DNA of 64,000 nt. Origin: Paraspadella gotoi (Eukaryota; Chaetognatha). Where the stretch lies: NCBI GenBank assembly GCA_051294375.1, contig CM119263.1, forward strand, positions 20,894,684-20,958,683, given 5' to 3'. A program made the position numbers and the translations under genes. Shown here in pieces: positions 1-11,195 of the stretch; the stretch's first letter is position 1; each line of letters starts with the position of its first letter. The notes under the pieces are model-generated. The model did no database searches and was not told the origin of the DNA. It was given only the letters and a program-made list of their open reading frames with translations.

Positions 1-26
1 AGGTTAGATTACAATAGAATACAATT

Positions 27-566
27 AGACTACAATATTTGAATTTCGTTACTTTTCATTGTGGTTGCGTATTGGAAGACTTTTTTTAATGTTTTTCTAC
101 AACAACTTTATTTGTAAAAAACGTACATATTCACTAATTTATAGTAGTTAATTGTTAAAAATAATTATTATTACTTTTAGCTTAAATATTTTATCTCTGT
201 TGTACATTGCATAATGTATTGTTTCTAATGTTTCTGTCTCTCTCTCTCTCTCTCTCTCTTTCTCCCTTTCACCATTTAATTTTTTTTTCACAATCTAACA
301 CAATCTGTCCTCATCTTAACCTGTCCTCACATCTGACCACTATTTTTTTACGTCTTTGTGTTGGAAACTTTGCCCCCCCTCTCTATTTTTCTCTCTTTCT
401 CTCTCTCTCTCTTCTTCTTTTGCATAAAATAATTTCAAAATTCACAAAAACAATTTGTTAACGCTGAAGAAGGCTTGTATGTAAGCCGAAACATGTACGT
501 TTTTTACAAAGAAAGTCGTTGTAGAAAAACATTAAAAACGTTTTCCAAGATTACAATATTTAATTT
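27..566 (+). mobile_element. Fold-back element copy A with hammerhead-like motif (Penelope-type candidate)
   Basis: Two inverted arms of about 55 bases (roughly 74-128 and 493-546) enclose a block with a CT tract and a hammerhead-like motif at 464-502. Imperfect direct repeats (about 27-46 and 548-566) sit outside the arms. The inner block shares an ordered set of words with the element at 44575-44950: TTGTACATTGCA, CTGTCCTCA, GACCACTA, GTTGGAAACTTTG, a CT tract, then the motif. Penelope-like elements are known to carry hammerhead ribozymes in inverted or direct LTR-like repeats; assignment to that class is an inference, since no reverse transcriptase frame is present here. Confidence 0.5.
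464..502 (+). ncRNA. Hammerhead-ribozyme-like motif, copy A
   Basis: CTGAAGA (fits CUGANGA) is followed by a stem GGCTT/AAGCC, then GAAAC, six loop bases and GTT. The C after GAAA can pair with the G of GTT to give a very short stem III, and TTTGT upstream can pair with ACAAA downstream as stem I. One extra A lies between CUGANGA and stem II, which departs from the textbook core, so activity is uncertain. Confidence 0.4.
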
Positions 567-587
567 AATATCATTTGGCTTCAAATT

Positions 588-794
588 NNNNNNNNNNNNN
601 NNNNNNNNNNNNNNNNNNNNNNNNNNNNNNNNNNNNNNNNNNNNNNNNNNNNNNNNNNNNNNNNNNNNNNNNNNNNNNNNNNNNNNNNNNNNNNNNNNNN
701 NNNNNNNNNNNNNNNNNNNNNNNNNNNNNNNNNNNNNNNNNNNNNNNNNNNNNNNNNNNNNNNNNNNNNNNNNNNNNNNNNNNNNNNNNNNNNN
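588..794. other. Assembly gap (207 N)
   Basis: Run of undetermined bases. Flanking sequence is AT-rich; nothing can be said of the content. Confidence 0.99.
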
Positions 795-1030
795 TCATAA
801 GTTTATCAGTTATATCTTAGTTTTAAAGATCCTTGCCTCAATTAAAAATTGCCTACTCTTATTCAGTTAACTACTAGTTAAACCAAAAAATTGTCTATTA
901 CCTATTTAAGAAAAAATTTTTGCCTAAGTTCACCACAATGACACAAGGATTGCAGTCGTAATTATATATTTACTTGGCTCGATTTCAAATGTCTCCAGAG
1001 CAAAAGGTTTGTGGCTTTTATTTTTGTTAT

Positions 1031-1142
1031 CGAGCCTTGACCGGCGAAGCCGGGTCAGGCGCTCTATAATGTTTTAGGGTTGCTTCTCTTTGTGACGTAA
1101 GTTCGAGTCGGTCGTCGGCTCGTGGTCCGTCACGCTTTTTTT
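1031..1142 (+). ncRNA. Two-hairpin unit, copy 1
   Basis: Hairpin 1 (1031-1065) has arms around the core CCGGCGAAGCCGG, with outer arms CGAGCCTTGA and TCAGGCGCTC pairing imperfectly. A linker ending CTTCTTTGTG-like leads to hairpin 2, GTGACG ... CGTCAC with inner CGAG/CTCG, and then a run of T. The same order recurs at 3751, 4139, 42301 and 53487. It could be a pol III-type small RNA, the structured end of a mobile element, or a SINE-like unit; no A/B boxes were recognised. Confidence 0.35.
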
Positions 1143-1690
1143 GTATAAGAAACTTACTACGCTTTTATAGTTTTGGCTGTGGATTTACCGGTTTTTTTTA
1201 AATTAAAAATTATTATGAATTATGATAAAGTTTTACAAAGTGTGCGATATAGTAAGTTTTAAAAACTTTAGCCAATTTGAAATAGCTTTGATATTTTCCT
1301 TATTAATTTCTTATTACATTTGGATTTAAGTACTTTGTTTTTGTTTGAAATTCCACTTCATTATGAGTTTAACTGCAATTGCAAATGAGATCTAGATAGT
1401 ACTCCATTATAATAATCGCAAGATAGTAATAATAGAAATCCTTTAATCTAATTTTACATTCTAGATTGCAGGTATATAATATTTGAAGAATGAAATTTCA
1501 GAAAAATTTTTTTTAAATCTATAATGAAAAATGGGAACTCAATAGGAATTTTTAAATGAGAGAGCTGTATATCTTTATAATTTTAACATTACAATAAAAA
1601 TAAAACTTTTTACAAGTTCGGCGATTTGGAAAATGGAAAAATTTTCCCAATGGTAACATTGTAAGCATTTTTTTGCCTTTCTTTTATTTA
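1143..1690. repeat. Dispersed AT-rich repeat attached to two-hairpin unit
   Basis: Matches the block at 42391-42870 in order (CTACGCTTTTATAGTTTTGG, a TTCCACTTCATTATGA block, a TGCAAATGAGAT block). In the 42-kb copy it is part of a fold-back structure. A shorter related piece is at 6418-6515. No coding potential seen. Confidence 0.55.
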
Positions 1691-1699
1691 TTTTTTTAT

Positions 1700-3480
1700 A
1701 ATTCATATATATATTTTTTCAAAGCGCTGCCTTTTTCTGAATCGTTTTAAAACGAGTTCAGTCTTCTCTATCTCTTCTTTGTGTGCGGCTGGTCTCTTCT
1801 CTGTACGATCTTTTGCATGGATTGTTTTGTTCGTGTTTTTTGAAAAATTACTGGCAATTATTCTTTTTTCGTTTCTAAAATGAAACATATATATTTGATC
1901 AGGCGCTGCTTTTCTAAATCGTTTAACAAAAAAACGCAGTTCAGGCTCTCTCTCTCTCTCTCTCTCTCCGTCTCCCTCTCGTCTCCTCCCTCTTCTCTCC
2001 TGCTCTCTCTCTTTTTTTTTTTTTTACAAAAATAGATTTGTTTAGTCACTTTTTTTTTTTCACCGACCGTCACTGGCGACGAGTACGAATTAAAACGAGT
2101 TCCGGCTCTCTCGTCTTCTCTCTCTCTCTATCTTTTCTGCTCTCTCTCTCCTCTCTCTCTCTCTCTATCTTCTCTCGTCTCTCCTCTCTCTATCTCTTTT
2201 TTTTTACCAAAAAAAAATTTTTAGTCACTTTTTTTTCTTCAAGCCACCTGTTCATTAGCGACGAGTAATCAAGCGAGTAAACGAGTTTCCGGCTCTGTTC
2301 AAGCTTTCTCTCCTCTCTCTCTCTCACCTCTACTATCTCTCTCTCTCTCTCTTCTCTTCTCTCTCTAATCTTCTTTCTGTCTCTCTCTCTAATGGTAGAC
2401 GATCGTTGTCATTTTTGAGAAAATCTTAATTATTTTTTTCCTTTTCTTCTGAAAACTCATTTATTATCGGCCCAGATTTAAAAGTTTTTTTTTTCATTAC
2501 AAAATGCCCAAATTACATCGCGAAGATTTTCGTGATTCATTTTTAGTTAAAAGGAAGAATACACTTATAATGCAGGCAGATGTCACAGTGTACAATGCAC
2601 TTGCTTGCTGTAGCAAAATACCTGCTATATGTCTGCAATTGCGGCGGGATAGATGTATAAATTGGCATGTATAATTTTATATTTTCTAAAAAAAAATATT
2701 TTTTATTTTTTTGTGTTTTTGTTTATTATTGTAAACTTTGGACCGGTCGGCCCACTATTGGCAAATTATATCTAAAATAGGGAGTTCAGAAGAGAGAAAT
2801 AGTCAAATAAACATTACTTTTTTTGTTATTCTGAGTATTTTTACAATTTTTAAATTTGTTTGTAATTTTTTTAGTGTAAGATTATATTTAATCATTTTTT
2901 TTATCTTTTTTTTAAATAATAATTGATTGGGATAAATATTTTAAAGATTAGTTAAATATGCAAAATATGAAATTTGGACCTCGGTCTGGCGCTCCTTCCT
3001 CTCTTAAAACACCAAAAAAACAATCTAAAATTTTATTTCAAGATTAAAAACTTTTTTTATATAAAGCGACAAGCTGTCCGTCACCCTTACTAGATTCGTC
3101 GAAAAACGAGTTCGCGGCCGGTCCCACTTTCTTCGTCATCTTCTCCTTTCTCTCTCGTCTCTCTCTTCTCTCTCTCTCTCTCTCTCTCGATTTTTTTCTT
3201 TCTTTCTATTTATTCCGCTCCGATTTATTCCTGGCCGCGCTTTTTTTTTCTCAATAACAGATTCCGCAAGGATTGTACAGTCCGAGAGTTTCGTGAGATT
3301 TGTTTTTTCTAAAAATTCTGATTTATTCTTAATAATAAACGAGAGTGAAAACTGACCAGATCCCTCCTCTTTCTCTCTGCTCTATACTCCCTTCTCTCTC
3401 TCGTCTCTCTCTTCTTTCTTCTCTCTTCTATCTCTCTCTCTTTCTCTCTCATTCATAACACGCATGTTGTTTGTTTTATT
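1700..3480. repeat. Degenerate CT-bearing repeat modules
   Basis: Several worn copies of a module: a TCGT(C/T)(G/T)AAAAACGAGTTC-like word, a (CT)n tract, then GATCGTT.. and a block ending in TTTACATC. Clear CT tracts lie at 1939-2010, 2105-2190, 2305-2395, 3140-3190 and 3360-3450. All open frames here are Ser/Leu/Phe translations of these tracts. No gene seen. Confidence 0.6.
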
Positions 3481-3712
3481 TTACGATGAATGATTCTTCG
3501 CGTCAATGAATGACTATCATGCATCAATGAATGATTTTCATCAAAAATCATGAATGGATTATCATCACAATCATGCAAATGACTATCGTATCATCAAGTG
3601 GCATTTGAATTATCTCACAGTCAGTTATTTTTGTTATCAATCGCATTCAAATTATTGGTTATCATCGCATCATATTTGTTATCATGCGCATCAATATGTT
3701 GGTTACCATCGA
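3481..3712. repeat. Degenerate ~22-bp minisatellite
   Basis: Irregular repetition of words such as ATGAATGACTATCAT and GCATCAA..TTGGTTATC. Better preserved at 5805-6205. Confidence 0.6.
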
Positions 3713-4069
3713 AAGCAGGCTCGTCTTATGCCTTTTTAAAGATTGTTTATCGAGACACGGACCCGGGTGAAGCCGGTCCTGGTCTCAAAAGAAGATCTAT
3801 AATAATTCGCTTTCGCCTTTCTTTGGTGCGCCGTAGTCGGTGTCGTCCGTCTTGAACTTGCTTGAAAGGCATTCGTCGTCGTGTCGTCTGTTGTCAAACG
3901 CCAGTCACGCTTTTTTTGCAAATCACTGGCTTTCTAAAAGTGGTGATATCATAGGAGAGTTGAAAATTTATACTATGGCTTTCTCATCAATGCATATTCA
4001 CTATTTGTTTATGTTTTATTTACTAAAACAAAAAAACCTTTTAATTATTATTTCTATTTCTCTCTTCTT
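3713..4069. repeat. Left side of gap-flanking duplication
   Basis: The sequence from CGAAAGCAGGCTCG to the gap is repeated from 4095 directly after the gap, differing mostly by one-base insertions. This pattern fits two unmerged overlapping contig ends. Confidence 0.8.
3751..3916 (+). ncRNA. Two-hairpin unit, copy 2
   Basis: Hairpin 1 has GAGAC... outer arms and a CCGG-GTGAAG-CCGG core, followed by a CTATAATAATTCGCTTTCG linker, CGT-rich hairpin 2 and CACGCTTTTTTT. It carries many single-base differences from copy 3, which lies immediately across the gap and is probably the same locus read twice. Confidence 0.35.
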
Positions 4070-4094
4070 NNNNNNNNNNNNNNNNNNNNNNNNN
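4070..4094. other. Assembly gap (25 N)
   Basis: Fixed-size 25-N scaffold gap with the same sequence on both sides. Confidence 0.99.
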
Positions 4095-4410
4095 CGAAAG
4101 CAGGCTCGATCCTTATGCTTTTAAGATTGTTTTTTATCGAGACAGACCGGGTGAAGCCGGTCCTGTCTCTATAATAATTCGCTTTCGCTTCTTTGTGCCG
4201 TAGTCGTCGTCGTCGTCTTGACTTGACTTGACTTGAAAGGCATTCGTCGTCGTCGTCGTCTGTGTCACGCTTTTTTGCAATCATGGCTTCTAAAAGTGTG
4301 ATATCATAGGGAGTTGAAAATTTATATATGGCTTCTCATCATCAATATTCCTATTTGTTTATGTTTTATTTACAAAACAAAAACCTTTTAATTATATGTC
4401 TCTTTCCCTC
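4095..4410. repeat. Right side of gap-flanking duplication
   Basis: Repeats 3714-4069 base by base with fewer extra bases; it looks like the cleaner reading of the same DNA. Confidence 0.8.
4139..4276 (+). ncRNA. Two-hairpin unit, copy 3
   Basis: Hairpin 1 at 4139-4168: GAGACAG outer arm pairs with CTGTCTC, around CCGG..CCGG. The outer arms differ from those at 42301 (GAGCCT/AGGCTC) on both sides, so pairing is kept. The linker is CTATAATAATTCGC..., followed by a CGT-repeat hairpin 2 and CACGCTTTTTT. Confidence 0.4.
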
Positions 4411-5745
4411 TCTCTTTCTTTTAATTATATGTCGCTCTCTCTCTTTCTCTTTTTTTCTCAGTCACTGCTTCTTCTGTTTTGTCTAAAAACAAGTTCTGGC
4501 TCTGCAGCGTCGTCCAGCTTCTTTCTCTCTCTCTCTCTTTTTTTTTAACAAAAAAATGTTTATATATATATATATATATTGTGGGCTCACCAATATTGAA
4601 GACGATGCCGTCAGCAGTTTACCATCCATTCTCCCTTTTTTTCTCTTTTATTTCGCTTTTCTTTTATGGCGCGAACCCGAGTCCTTCAGATGGGGAGGAG
4701 TTTGCGCTACCTCGGGTGCCATAGGTACTTATTTACTAAGTAAGAGTAAAAAAGCTGTTGAGCTTTTCTCTCTCTTAATAATATGTCGCTCTCTCTCTCT
4801 CTTTTTCTCCGTTGCTGCTCCTTCTGATTCCAGCGGCTGTTAGGCTTCTCTCAACTCTCTTTTAATTATATGTCGCTCTCTCTTTCTCTCTTTTTTTCTT
4901 CTGAATAGGGGAAGCCCCTCTCAATGGGGTGAATCAAAAATTTAGTATGGGAACATGCTCAAACGAAAATTTATGCATTTTTAAGAATACTTTCAATGTA
5001 CAAAAAATTTCTTATATGGCTCCATACCCAAATATTTTTTTTTTTAATATTTATTTATAAAAAGGAAAAGAGATTGACCCTACTCAGATTCATCGAAAAA
5101 CGAGTTCAGATCTGCAGCGGCTGTCCAGCGGCTGTCCAGCTTCTCTCTATCTCTCACTCTCTCTCTCTCTTTTTCTCTCTCTTTCTCTTTCTTTCTCTCT
5201 CTCTCTCTCTGATTATTTTTTCTTCTGAAAGGGGTAGCCCATCTCAAAGGGTGAGTCAAAAATTTAGAATGAGAACCTGCTCAAACGAAAATTTATACAT
5301 TTTTAATTATAACTTTCAATGTACAAAAAATTTCTTATATGGCTCTATACCCAAATATTTATTTTTCTATATATTTATTTATAGAAAGGAAAGGAGTTCG
5401 ACCCTATTCAGATTCGTCTAAAAACGAGTTCAGCTCTGAAGCGGGCTGTCAGCGGCTGTCCAGCTTTCCTCTCTCTCTCTCTGTGTCTCTCTCTCTGTCT
5501 CTCTCTCTGTCTCTCTCTCAGTTTCTCTTGTCTCTCTCTGTACGATCTCTTGCATGATCGTGCATTTTTTCGAAAAATTTAGATTATTTTTCTCCTCTAA
5601 AAACTTTTATTTATCGCCATTATATTCCACGCTTTTTTCCCAAATACAAAATCCCAAATTTACATCCTAGTTTTTTGTGGATTTATTTTACGGTTCTGAG
5701 ATTTTAGTCAGAATATATTTTATGTTTAAACAATGTTTCGTACAC
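4411..5745. repeat. Tandem ~320-bp modules with embedded CT tracts
   Basis: The palindromic word AGGGG(A/T)AGCCCCTCTCAA begins units at about 4907 and 5228. Each unit continues with AACATGCTCAAACGAAAATT, TATGGCTC.ATACCCAAATAT, GATTCGTC.AAAAACGAG, GCGGCTGTCCAGC and a (CT)n tract. The same modules recur at 11.2-13.4, 17.0-19.2, 53.6-54.5 and 61.4-61.8 kb. Frames through it encode only poly Ser-Leu. Confidence 0.7.
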
Positions 5746-5804
5746 TCTCTCTCTCTCTCTTTCTCACTCTCTCTTCACTCATACACGCATTTTGTTTTTT
5801 ATTA

Positions 5805-6205
5805 ACGATGAATGACTCATCGCGTCAATGAATGACTATCATCGCATCGTGAATGACTATCATCGCATCAATCATTTGGTTATCTTCGCATCAATTATTG
5901 GTTATCATTGCATCAATTTTTGGTTATCATCGCATCAATTATTGGTTATCATCGCATCAATTATTGGTTATCATCCATCAATTTGGTTATCATCGCATCA
6001 ATTATTGGTTATCAATCGTAATCAATTTTTGGTTATCATTGCATCAATAAATTATTATTACATCAATCAATTACTATTACATAAATCAATAAATTACTAT
6101 TACATCAATCAATCAATCAATCAATCACTCACTTTGGTTATCACCACATCAATGAATGATTATTATAACACAATGAATGCTTATCATCATATCAGTGTAT
6201 AATTA
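5805..6205. repeat. ~22-bp minisatellite (ATCGCATCAATTATTGGTT)
   Basis: About ten near-regular units of ATCGCATCAA..TTGGTTATC, grading into ATCAATCAATTACTATTAC units and then AATGAATGATTATCA. Related arrays: 3481-3712, 13600-13745, 19395-19545, 54650-54855, 61855-62215. Open frames read as repeated GYHRINYWLSSHQ-like peptides and are not credible genes. Confidence 0.75.
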
Positions 6206-6560
6206 TCATCGTAACATAGTCGAGGTGAAACCAATGTCCTAAACTCGCTCGCCACTTCTCCTAATAAGTAGTCAATAATAATCTTCTCTCAAAAATAAAA
6301 AACAATTTCTATCTTTTTTTTGCCGGTTTATGGTTTAACTACCAAACAATGTTTCTAGTTATCAAGTTCCATTAGTGAGGCAGTGAAATGTGTATTTATT
6401 TTCTTTGTTTCATATCGATTCAAGTATTTCTTGTTTGAATTTCCACTTCATTATGATTTACTGCAATATGCAAATTAGAATATAGTACTTTTTCATTAAT
6501 TTTTTTGATAGTAAGGTCTGTCGAGATCCTTATACTTTTAAGATTTTTCTTTTTTCTGTT
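6206..6560. other. AT-rich stretch with a repeat fragment, no gene
   Basis: Contains a fragment (about 6418-6515) of the repeat also seen at 1318-1400 and 42545-42640. Nothing coding recognised. Confidence 0.5.
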
Positions 6561-8683
6561 TGGGGGGAAATGAGAAGAAAAAAAAGGAACAATAAATTGA
6601 AAGAAAATATAAAAAAAAAGACGCGGAAAGAGTTACGGATTTTTTTTCTCCCTTCGGGTCGAAGTTGTCTGACAAACGACGAGTTTGGCAAATCAGTTCA
6701 TGTTTGTTCCTTTTTTTTGATTTTTTGGGGTTTTTTTTTTTTCGAAACCAGGAAAGGGCGAAAAAGAGTTTCCTTCCCTCGACTAGCCCAAGGGGGCCGT
6801 TGGTGGAAAGAGTGGAAGGAGATTAAGGGAATGCTGAATGAAAAGGCGACTGGGAAATAGTTGATGTTGCGATGGGGGGAGTCGACTGCTGTTGAGGTTG
6901 ATGCAGTCGAAATTATAGATCGAGGCACGCGAAATCTGCCGAAATTATAGTTATGAGGTATTAGCGCTGAGAAAGCGGAGAGAGCTAATTTAGTGGAGTA
7001 AAGGAATTGAGACGTGAAGTAATGCGAGCAACATTTTAAGAGAAAGAGAGGGAGAGAGAAACAGACTTCTGTATCATCGAGGAGAAAAGAGGAAAGGGAG
7101 AGAAATCGCGAGGAAAAAGAAAAATGGAGGCAGCGTCGGGATCGAATCGATCGTCAGAAAAGGATGACCCGATAAATGCGGTGAAAACTGTAGGGAGTGG
7201 GAGACAGATCGTTAGGGCCGCGGTTGTCTGGGCGGGGCCGTCGGGGAAAGCAAGGGGGGTGTGGTCAGTGGAGTAGCTTTGATGATCTCTGCCAGACTCT
7301 GGCTTATCGCATCGCGTTGATGATAATGATAGCGTTCATTGGCTGTGGCAAATGAAATAGTAAATACAATATATAATAAGTAAAAAAGCTATTAATACAT
7401 AATTTTTTTAAAAATCCAACTTCTGGTGCAATCTACAGTAATCGGTTTCGTGAAAATAAACAATAAAACTACTCGATATCTGGAACCAATGCATGAAACC
7501 AGAAAGAAGTTTTAAGCCGTCAAGAGGTGGAACCTTTAACGAGATCCGTCAGCGAAATATCACATAGAAGAGAGAAACGCTTCAATCGCTTAGTCTGGAA
7601 AGTGGAAACTATGGAACCGGTGGAACCGTTAGCCACGGGTCCGCTCAAGTGTGGAACTGTGAAACCGTCGGACTCGTTGAGCTACGAACCGTCGAGCCCT
7701 GAATCCGACGGAACCGTACATCTCTCGAAGCGATGGAACGAAAATTGAGATCAAAGGGGAACCGGATTTCGCCGCGGGGTCTTTCTCCTAGGGTCGATCC
7801 CTGTCCCCCGCCCTTCTACCCCCGCCCTTCTACCCCCGCCCTTCTACCCCCTATCCAGCCTACGGCCCAGGAAGGCGAGGACTCATCATGCGGGAGACCG
7901 AGAAAAAAAAATGTACCGCGGCCCACGATCAATGGCGGGCGTGCCGTGCGGTTTGAGAAATTGGGTTGAGCCTGAGAGAATCGGATGTTGTGGGAGGGAT
8001 TTCCGGGGAGTGGCGGCGTCCGTCTATCGAGACTGTTCTCTCCAATTTCATCGTCTCTTTAAACGAAATAGAAATGTAAATTTGATTAATCGACGATAAA
8101 AAAGAAGATAAATTCTGGTTCCTTTTTATTGAAAACAAAGGTAGATTTTTATTAAACGAAAGATGTTTCCGCAGGTAGCTTACATAGATAATAAGTAGGT
8201 TTGTTTAACCGATACAATTTTAGTAATTAGGCGTATTAGGCTAGTAGATTTATAATATATTATATTTATTTTAATTAGCCTCTAATTTAGTAATTAACTT
8301 TCGTTCAAATTTTGTCTCTCTAAATTTTCTCAGTTCCAAAGTTTAATATTTCATAGATTCCCAGGAGCTCGGCGCCTATTTTGTAAACATTTTGTCTAAG
8401 TAGAATAAACAAAGGAAGAGAGACAAGAGGGAGGCTGAGATTTTAGTGCATTCCATTTTTAGATCTCAAGGGAGTAAGACGCAATATTTTATCACTGTTT
8501 AATTTCCTAATACAACTTTGGCAATCTACAATTATTTCAGGTAACTTTAAAAACTAATTAGACAGATTATGCATAATCACAGGTCACGTTACCGACATTA
8601 AATTGTGAAACGTGATCGAGAAAATAAAAGTGAGAAATGAATGAAAGTGAGAATAAAGGAAAGATTCCTTTGGTTGTTTAATC
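6561..8683. other. Unidentified region with locally higher GC, no supported gene
   Basis: Purine-rich (6560-6640, 7020-7130) and GC-richer (7130-8060) DNA. A 50-codon frame at 7124-7276 begins AAAAATGG and has ordinary composition, but I see no matching splice sites or family. 7527-7748 is built on repeated GGAACCGT-like words. Three copies of CCCGCCCTTCTACC lie at about 7808-7850. After 8100 it is plain AT-rich sequence. Confidence 0.4.
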
Positions 8684-8722
8684 ACTGGAAAGAAAAACCA
8701 TTGAAAACTGACGCGGCGGGAA

Positions 8723-8725
<3 letters not shown>

Positions 8726-8761
<36 letters not shown>

Positions 8762-8815
8762 AGAGAGAGAGAGAGAGAGACGAGACTGAGAGAGACGAGA
8801 AGAGAGAGAGAGAGC
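8726..8815. repeat. (GA)n microsatellite
   Basis: Interrupted GA tract. The second copy of the large duplication begins inside the equivalent tract at 14692. Confidence 0.9.
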
Positions 8816-9322
8816 GGCACCGGAGATCAAGGATGTTCTGTCTGAATGCATGCGGCAAGACTTAGGTGGAAATCGCGCGAAAATCCTCCGTCTCAAAACG
8901 AAAGAATCAGCAATTTGATCCGAGGCGAGCGAAAGCAATTGGATCGGGATCGTTCAAGCGAATAGGATTGCAAGCCGCCAAGCAGATGTTACCCCACGGC
9001 CGGTCGTTAAATTGCATTTGTCAGTTTTCTCTCACGCTGCCGTCGCAGCGCGATGTTGCAAGTTGCCTAAAAAACAATGGAACTTACAATTTTTTCTCTT
9101 ACTAAAAGAAAATCAAATTTAAAATCATTTTGTTGCACTTGCAGTATGTTCACTAAATTAGAGAACTGTAACACGTCAGGGTGGGACGTAACTTAAAATA
9201 CTCACAGTCGAAAGACCGCTGTCGCTTCGCCGGGTCCTGCTTTCTATTAATCATTCAGATTCCTTCTTCTGTGACGTAGACGTCGTCGTCGTTATGACTT
9301 GAAAAAGGCATTCGTGTCCAAG

Positions 9323-11195
9323 TATGTCATCCTTTCAGAATCGCCTCCCCCGGCGGTCGCGCCTAGGCGGCGGCCCCTCGGGGTGGCCCCGCGGGACTGC
9401 CCCGGGGGCAAGCAAATCCTTACTGCCTGGGGGCGGCCCCTGTAGGGGCTTCTTTCTTTTTTTTTGGGGCCCCAACGGGGCCACTCCAGGGGGACATCCC
9501 CCAGGGCGCTAGAAAAACCTTTTCCCCTGGGGGCCACCCCCAGGGGAATGAATTTGCCTGCCCCCTGGAACGGCTCTCTCTCCCTCTATTTCTCTCTCTC
9601 TCTCTCACTTTCTTTCTCTCTTTCTCTATCTCTTTTTCTTTTTTCATCTTTTATTAAGAATAAATTATAAAAATAAAAATAATATATTTCACTTTCAATT
9701 AATCAAATCAATAACAACCAATAGCTGCGCCCAATACCATATGCATAATTTGGTCAACTTGCATGCTCTCAAATGACATAATTTGGTTCCAACTGACATA
9801 ATTTCGGACAACTGCATATAATTTGGTCAACTTTAGAATTTTGTAAACTTTTATAATTTGGGTCAACTTTTATAATTTGCTCGTCAAACTTTTACAATTT
9901 GTCAACTTTAACAATTTGGTCAACTGACATATTTAGTAATTTTTGTTATTAATTTAGTAACAACTTGCATAATTTGGTTAACCTTCAAATTGGTAAACTT
10001 TCATAATTTGGTCAACTGACATAAATTTGGTCAACTGATATAATTTGGTCAACTTTTAGAAATTTGGTAAACTTTTTATAATTTTGGTAAACTTTCATAA
10101 TTTTGGTCAACTGTCTATAATTTGCGTCAACTTGCATTTAATTTTTGGCTCAACTTGCGTAATCTTGGTCATCAATCAACTTAACCAATTATAACTAATT
10201 ATTTAATTTCATTCTGTAAAAAAATAAAAAAGAGAAAAGAGTTGAAAAAATTTTTAATTATAATTCACAGTAATAGTGACTTTTTGTTTTTTCTATTTAA
10301 AACTCACTTTCACTTGCATACTTTTTACCCACACACAAAATTTATATTTATTCATTAGTATGAAATTTTAAATAGGTAGAATAAATAGTAGGATTGGTTT
10401 TATTTTTTTTAATTCACTTATAAAAAAAATTAATTAATTAATTAATTACATTATTAATACCAGTCTTTAAGTCCCGTCCCACATTAGCATTAAACTAAAA
10501 TTATTCATGATTAGATATATGGATTGGAATAAAATTCTTGTTAGTGGGTAGAAAAAGTGTGTGACTGAGCTGATATAAAGTTTTTGCTCACTTTCTCTCT
10601 CAAACCATCAGCCTTTCCTCAACAACGTGAGTTCATCTGAGGCAATCTACAAACTGACATTATTAATTACAAATCTTAAATGAAAAAAATTATTTCACGT
10701 TTAACAATATTGAAAAAAAAATGTAAATTTTTTGTTTAGTTACATTAAAACAAAGTCTTGAAAGATAAGAGAGAGAGAAAAAGATAGAGAGAGAGAAAGA
10801 AAAAAGGAAAGCAAAGAAAAAGAAAAAGATAGAAAAAAAAGAGAGAGAGAGAGAGATAAAGTGTGAGAGAAACGAGATGAAAGAGAGAGTAACAGACAGG
10901 GAGAGATATTCTCAGATACAATAACATTGTCAGAAAGTATATTTTTTTATCTAAACTTTGCTCCTTCCTTAACTCGCCGCCTGGGCGAGCACTTCTTTTG
11001 CTCCCCAAGGGGTTACCCCCAGCGGGCAGACTTTTTTTGGCCCCAGGGGCCGCCCCAGGGCGGGTTCCCCCTGGGGAAACATTTTGGGTCTATTAGGGGC
11101 CCCCTCAATGACCATTTTGCTGCTCCCCCGGAATAGTCTGCCCCTGGGCGCCCCTAGAGCCGCCCCGCGGGGCGGAGGATTTGGGAGATGACATA
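9323..11195. mobile_element. DNA-transposon-like element with GC-rich ends, copy 1
   Basis: Ends are inverted TATGTCATC ... GATGACATA followed inward by CCTCC(CC)/(GG)GGAGG. Both subterminal 200-250 bases are rich in CCCCAGGGG-type palindromes, while the middle is very AT-rich with a minisatellite. It splits a two-hairpin unit: hairpin 1 remnants lie at 9211-9242 and the CGT-rich hairpin 2 with its T-run resumes at 11196. No transposase frame is visible, so it would be non-autonomous. Confidence 0.6.
9700..10190. repeat. ~17-bp minisatellite (ATAATTTGGTCAACTTT)
   Basis: About two dozen degenerate units based on CATAATTTGGTCAACTT. The equivalent array in copy 2 is at 15605-16030 and looks cleaner. 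Confidence 0.75.

Noticed and set aside
5828-6202. Frames with repeated GYHRINYWLSSHQ-like peptide; also CRISPR-like regularity
   Set aside because: It is a 22-bp minisatellite with variable units and no repeat/spacer structure; the host is a eukaryote.
7124-7276. 50-codon frame after a purine-rich leader
   Set aside because: No homologue recognised and no splice donor that extends it; chance frame is likely.
7527-7748. 73-codon frame with repeated Glu-Pro
   Set aside because: Built on a GGAACCGT-like repeat, no domain.
9292-9647. Pro/Gly/Arg-rich frames in GC-rich block
   Set aside because: Frames arise from CCCCAGGGG palindromes and are not preserved in the duplicate at 15.1-15.5 kb.
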